Assembly (NCBI GenBank): GCA_905373605.1
Contig: CAJPTO010000182.1
Span: 1-6,476 of the forward strand
DNA: 6,476 bases
Direction: 5' to 3'
Origin: an uncultured Prevotella sp.
GTDB lineage: Bacteria; Bacteroidota; Bacteroidia; Bacteroidales; Bacteroidaceae
Shown: positions 4,950 through 6,476 of the stretch, one piece after another
Position numbering within the stretch: the first letter of the stretch is position 1
Layout: each line of letters opens with the position of its first letter
Translations under genes and position numbers: made by a program
Notes under the pieces: generated by a model
Database searches by the model: none
What the model was told of the DNA's origin: nothing
Seen by the model: only the letters and a program-made list of their open reading frames with translations

Positions 4950-6251
4950 ATGAAGAAAAATTTTGTAGAAGAACTACGCTGGCGCGGTATGTTAGCGCAG
5001 ATTATGCCAGGAACTGAAGAACTGTTGCAAAAGGAAACAGTTACGGCTTACCTAGGAACAGACCCCACAGCCGACTCTTTGCACATCGGACATCTCGCTG
5101 GTATTATGATGTTGCGCCACTTGCAGATGTGCGGACACAAACCCATCATCCTCGTAGGTGGGGCAACGGGCATGATTGGCGACCCTTCCGGCAAGAGCAT
5201 GGAGCGCAATCTGCTCGATGCCGACACGCTATATCACAACCAAGAGTGCATCAAAGCACAGGTGGCTAAGTTCTTAGACTTCGACGCTAAGGGCGACAAT
5301 GCTGCCGAAATGGTGAACAATTACGACTGGATGAAGGACTTCTCGTTCCTCGATTTCGCACGAACGGTGGGCAAACACATCACCGTTAACTACATGATGG
5401 CGAAAGACAGCGTGAAGAAACGCTTGAACGGAGATGCCCGCGACGGCCTTTCGTTCACCGAATTTACCTATCAGTTGCTGCAAGGTTACGACTTCTTGCA
5501 CCTCTATGAAACAAAAGGTTGCAAGCTACAACTGGGGGGTAACGACCAATGGGGCAACATGACAACGGGCGCAGAGCTTATTCGCCGCACGCTAGGTGTG
5601 GAAGCAGAGGCTTATGCACTTACCTGTCCGCTCATCACTAAGGCCGATGGAACGAAGTTTGGTAAGACGGAGGGCGGTAATATTTGGCTCGACCCGAAGC
5701 GCACTTCGCCCTATATGTTCTACCAGTTCTGGCTCAACGTGAGCGACATTGATGCCGAACGCTACATCAAGATATTCACTTCGCTGGACAAGGAAACGAT
5801 TGATGCGCTCATTGCTGAACAGAATGAAGACCCCGGACGACGTGCCTTGCAACGCCGACTGGCCGAAGAAGTAACCGTCATGGTGCATTCGCAGGAAGCA
5901 TTAGACATGGCAAAGGAGGCCAGCAACATTCTCTTTGGCAAGGCTACGAAAGATAATCTGCTCAAACTGGACGAGCAAACGCTGCTCGAAGTGTTTGAGG
6001 GTGTGCCGCATTATGAGGTGGATAAGGCACTGCTTGGCCAGCCTGCTCTCGACATTTTCACACGAACGGATGTGCCTGTGTTCAGCAGTAAGGGCGAAAT
6101 GCGCAAACTGGTGCAGGGTGGGGGCGTGTCGCTCAACAAGGAAAAACTTGCTGCTGCCGACAGATTTGTATCTGCCGATGACCTTATTGATGGCAAATAC
6201 CTGCTCGTTCAGCGTGGAAAGAAAAATTATTACCTGCTTATCGTGAAATGA
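4950..6251 (+). CDS. tyrS: Tyrosyl-tRNA synthetase
   Basis: TyrS is a cytoplasmic class I aminoacyl-tRNA synthetase that activates tyrosine with ATP and charges tRNA-Tyr. The 433-residue product is normal for the bacterial form. The Rossmann catalytic domain starts with YLGTDPTADSLHIGHL (34-49), which contains HIGH at 45-48. The tyrosine pocket includes Tyr34, Tyr174, Gln178 and Asp181 in TYQLLQGYDF, and QLGGNDQWGN follows at 194-203. KFGKT (236-240) is the bacterial TyrRS version of KMSKS. The C-terminus from about 370 carries an S4-like RNA-binding domain that includes RKLVQGGGVSLN (385-396). I chose the ATG at 4950 because homologues begin just before the NFVEELRWRGM region. The frame stays open upstream to 4827, but that stretch is only the octamer repeat. 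Transcription ends at a strong terminator 30 bases downstream. All catalytic motifs are intact. Confidence 0.97.
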   Translation: MKKNFVEELRWRGMLAQIMPGTEELLQKETVTAYLGTDPTADSLHIGHLAGIMMLRHLQMCGHKPIILVGGATGMIGDPSGKSMERNLLDADTLYHNQECIKAQVAKFLDFDAKGDNAAEMVNNYDWMKDFSFLDFARTVGKHITVNYMMAKDSVKKRLNGDARDGLSFTEFTYQLLQGYDFLHLYETKGCKLQLGGNDQWGNMTTGAELIRRTLGVEAEAYALTCPLITKADGTKFGKTEGGNIWLDPKRTSPYMFYQFWLNVSDIDAERYIKIFTSLDKETIDALIAEQNEDPGRRALQRRLAEEVTVMVHSQEALDMAKEASNILFGKATKDNLLKLDEQTLLEVFEGVPHYEVDKALLGQPALDIFTRTDVPVFSSKGEMRKLVQGGGVSLNKEKLAAADRFVSADDLIDGKYLLVQRGKKNYYLLIVK

Positions 6252-6281
6252 TAGGCGCGGCCTAGGCCCGAAGATACGTTT

Positions 6282-6319
6282 AGCCCCCTTGCCTTTGAAT
6301 GAGGTAAGGGGGCTTTTTC
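6282..6319 (+). terminator. Intrinsic terminator of tyrS
   Basis: AGCCCCCTTGCCT (6282-6294) pairs with AGGTAAGGGGGCT (6302-6314), 13 bp with a single G-T wobble, around a 7-base loop. A TTTTTC tract follows at once (6314-6319). This is a textbook Rho-independent terminator starting 30 bases after the tyrS stop. The upstream palindrome GGCCTAGGCC (6259-6268) is separate from it. Confidence 0.9.
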
Positions 6320-6329
6320 TATGCGGTGG

Positions 6330-6476
6330 CTAGGGTTTCTAGGTTTCTAGGCTCTCTAGGGCTTCTAGATTTTCTAGGCTTTCTAGGGGTTATAGGTTCT
6401 CTAGAGCTCCTAGGTTCTCTAGGGTTTCTAGGTTTCTAGGCTCTCTAGGGCTTCTAGATTTTCTAGGCTTTCTAGG
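6330..6476 (+). repeat. CTAG-rich 9-bp tandem array with 89-bp higher-order repeat
   Basis: From about 6335 to the window edge the sequence is sixteen units of the form NNNTCTAGG (examples: GTTTCTAGG, CTCTCTAGG, CTTTCTAGG). Fourteen are 9 bases long, and two (6344-6351 and 6433-6440) are the 8-base TTTCTAGG. Each unit except GGTTATAGG (6388-6396) contains CTAG. The 58 bases at 6330-6387 recur exactly at 6419-6476, offset by 89 bases, so a block of ten units has itself been duplicated. The array starts 11 bases after the tyrS terminator and is cut by the window end, so its full size is unknown. There is no ATG start within it. Confidence 0.9.

Noticed and set aside
6330..6476. CRISPR array
   Set aside because: The 8-9 bp units are directly contiguous, without 20-40 bp repeats or unique spacers, and no cas genes are near.

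Overview
The window looks like ordinary chromosome from a Bacteroidota bacterium, most likely Prevotellaceae (Prevotella or a close relative). Four things point there: near-balanced G+C by eye, A-rich translation starts mostly without Shine-Dalgarno motifs, a perfect Bacteroidota-type -7 promoter element (TAACTTTG) before metK, and the gene order metK, DUF4271 protein, hemD, rnpA, yidD, tyrS, which I recall from Prevotella and Bacteroides genomes. The genus is inference; no marker gene that would settle it is present.

All genes run on the + strand. From left to right: a small unrecognised membrane protein (87-575); a leader with a promoter element and two competing hairpins (about 644-747); metK, S-adenosylmethionine synthetase (748-2007); a 188-base gap with a 13-bp inverted repeat that probably terminates metK; a DUF4271-type polytopic membrane protein with a GTG start (2196-3236); hemD, uroporphyrinogen-III synthase (3245-3991); rnpA, the protein subunit of RNase P (4055-4462); yidD (4459-4710), overlapping rnpA by 4 bases; a gap with a terminator-like hairpin and a degenerate 8-bp tandem repeat; tyrS, tyrosyl-tRNA synthetase (4950-6251); a strong intrinsic terminator; and a CTAG-rich 9-bp tandem array running off the right edge.

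Functionally this is housekeeping: methyl-donor synthesis, tetrapyrrole synthesis, tRNA 5' processing, membrane-protein insertion and tRNA charging. DUF4271-hemD-rnpA-yidD are closely spaced and probably form one unit, with rnpA and yidD translationally coupled. metK and tyrS appear to be separate transcripts, because terminator-like structures lie after metK, after yidD and after tyrS.

I found no defence system, mobile element, CRISPR array, tRNA or rRNA. The least explained parts are the two short-period arrays flanking tyrS (8 bp upstream, 9 bp with an 89-bp higher-order repeat downstream), the metK leader, and the uncharacterised membrane protein beside hemD.
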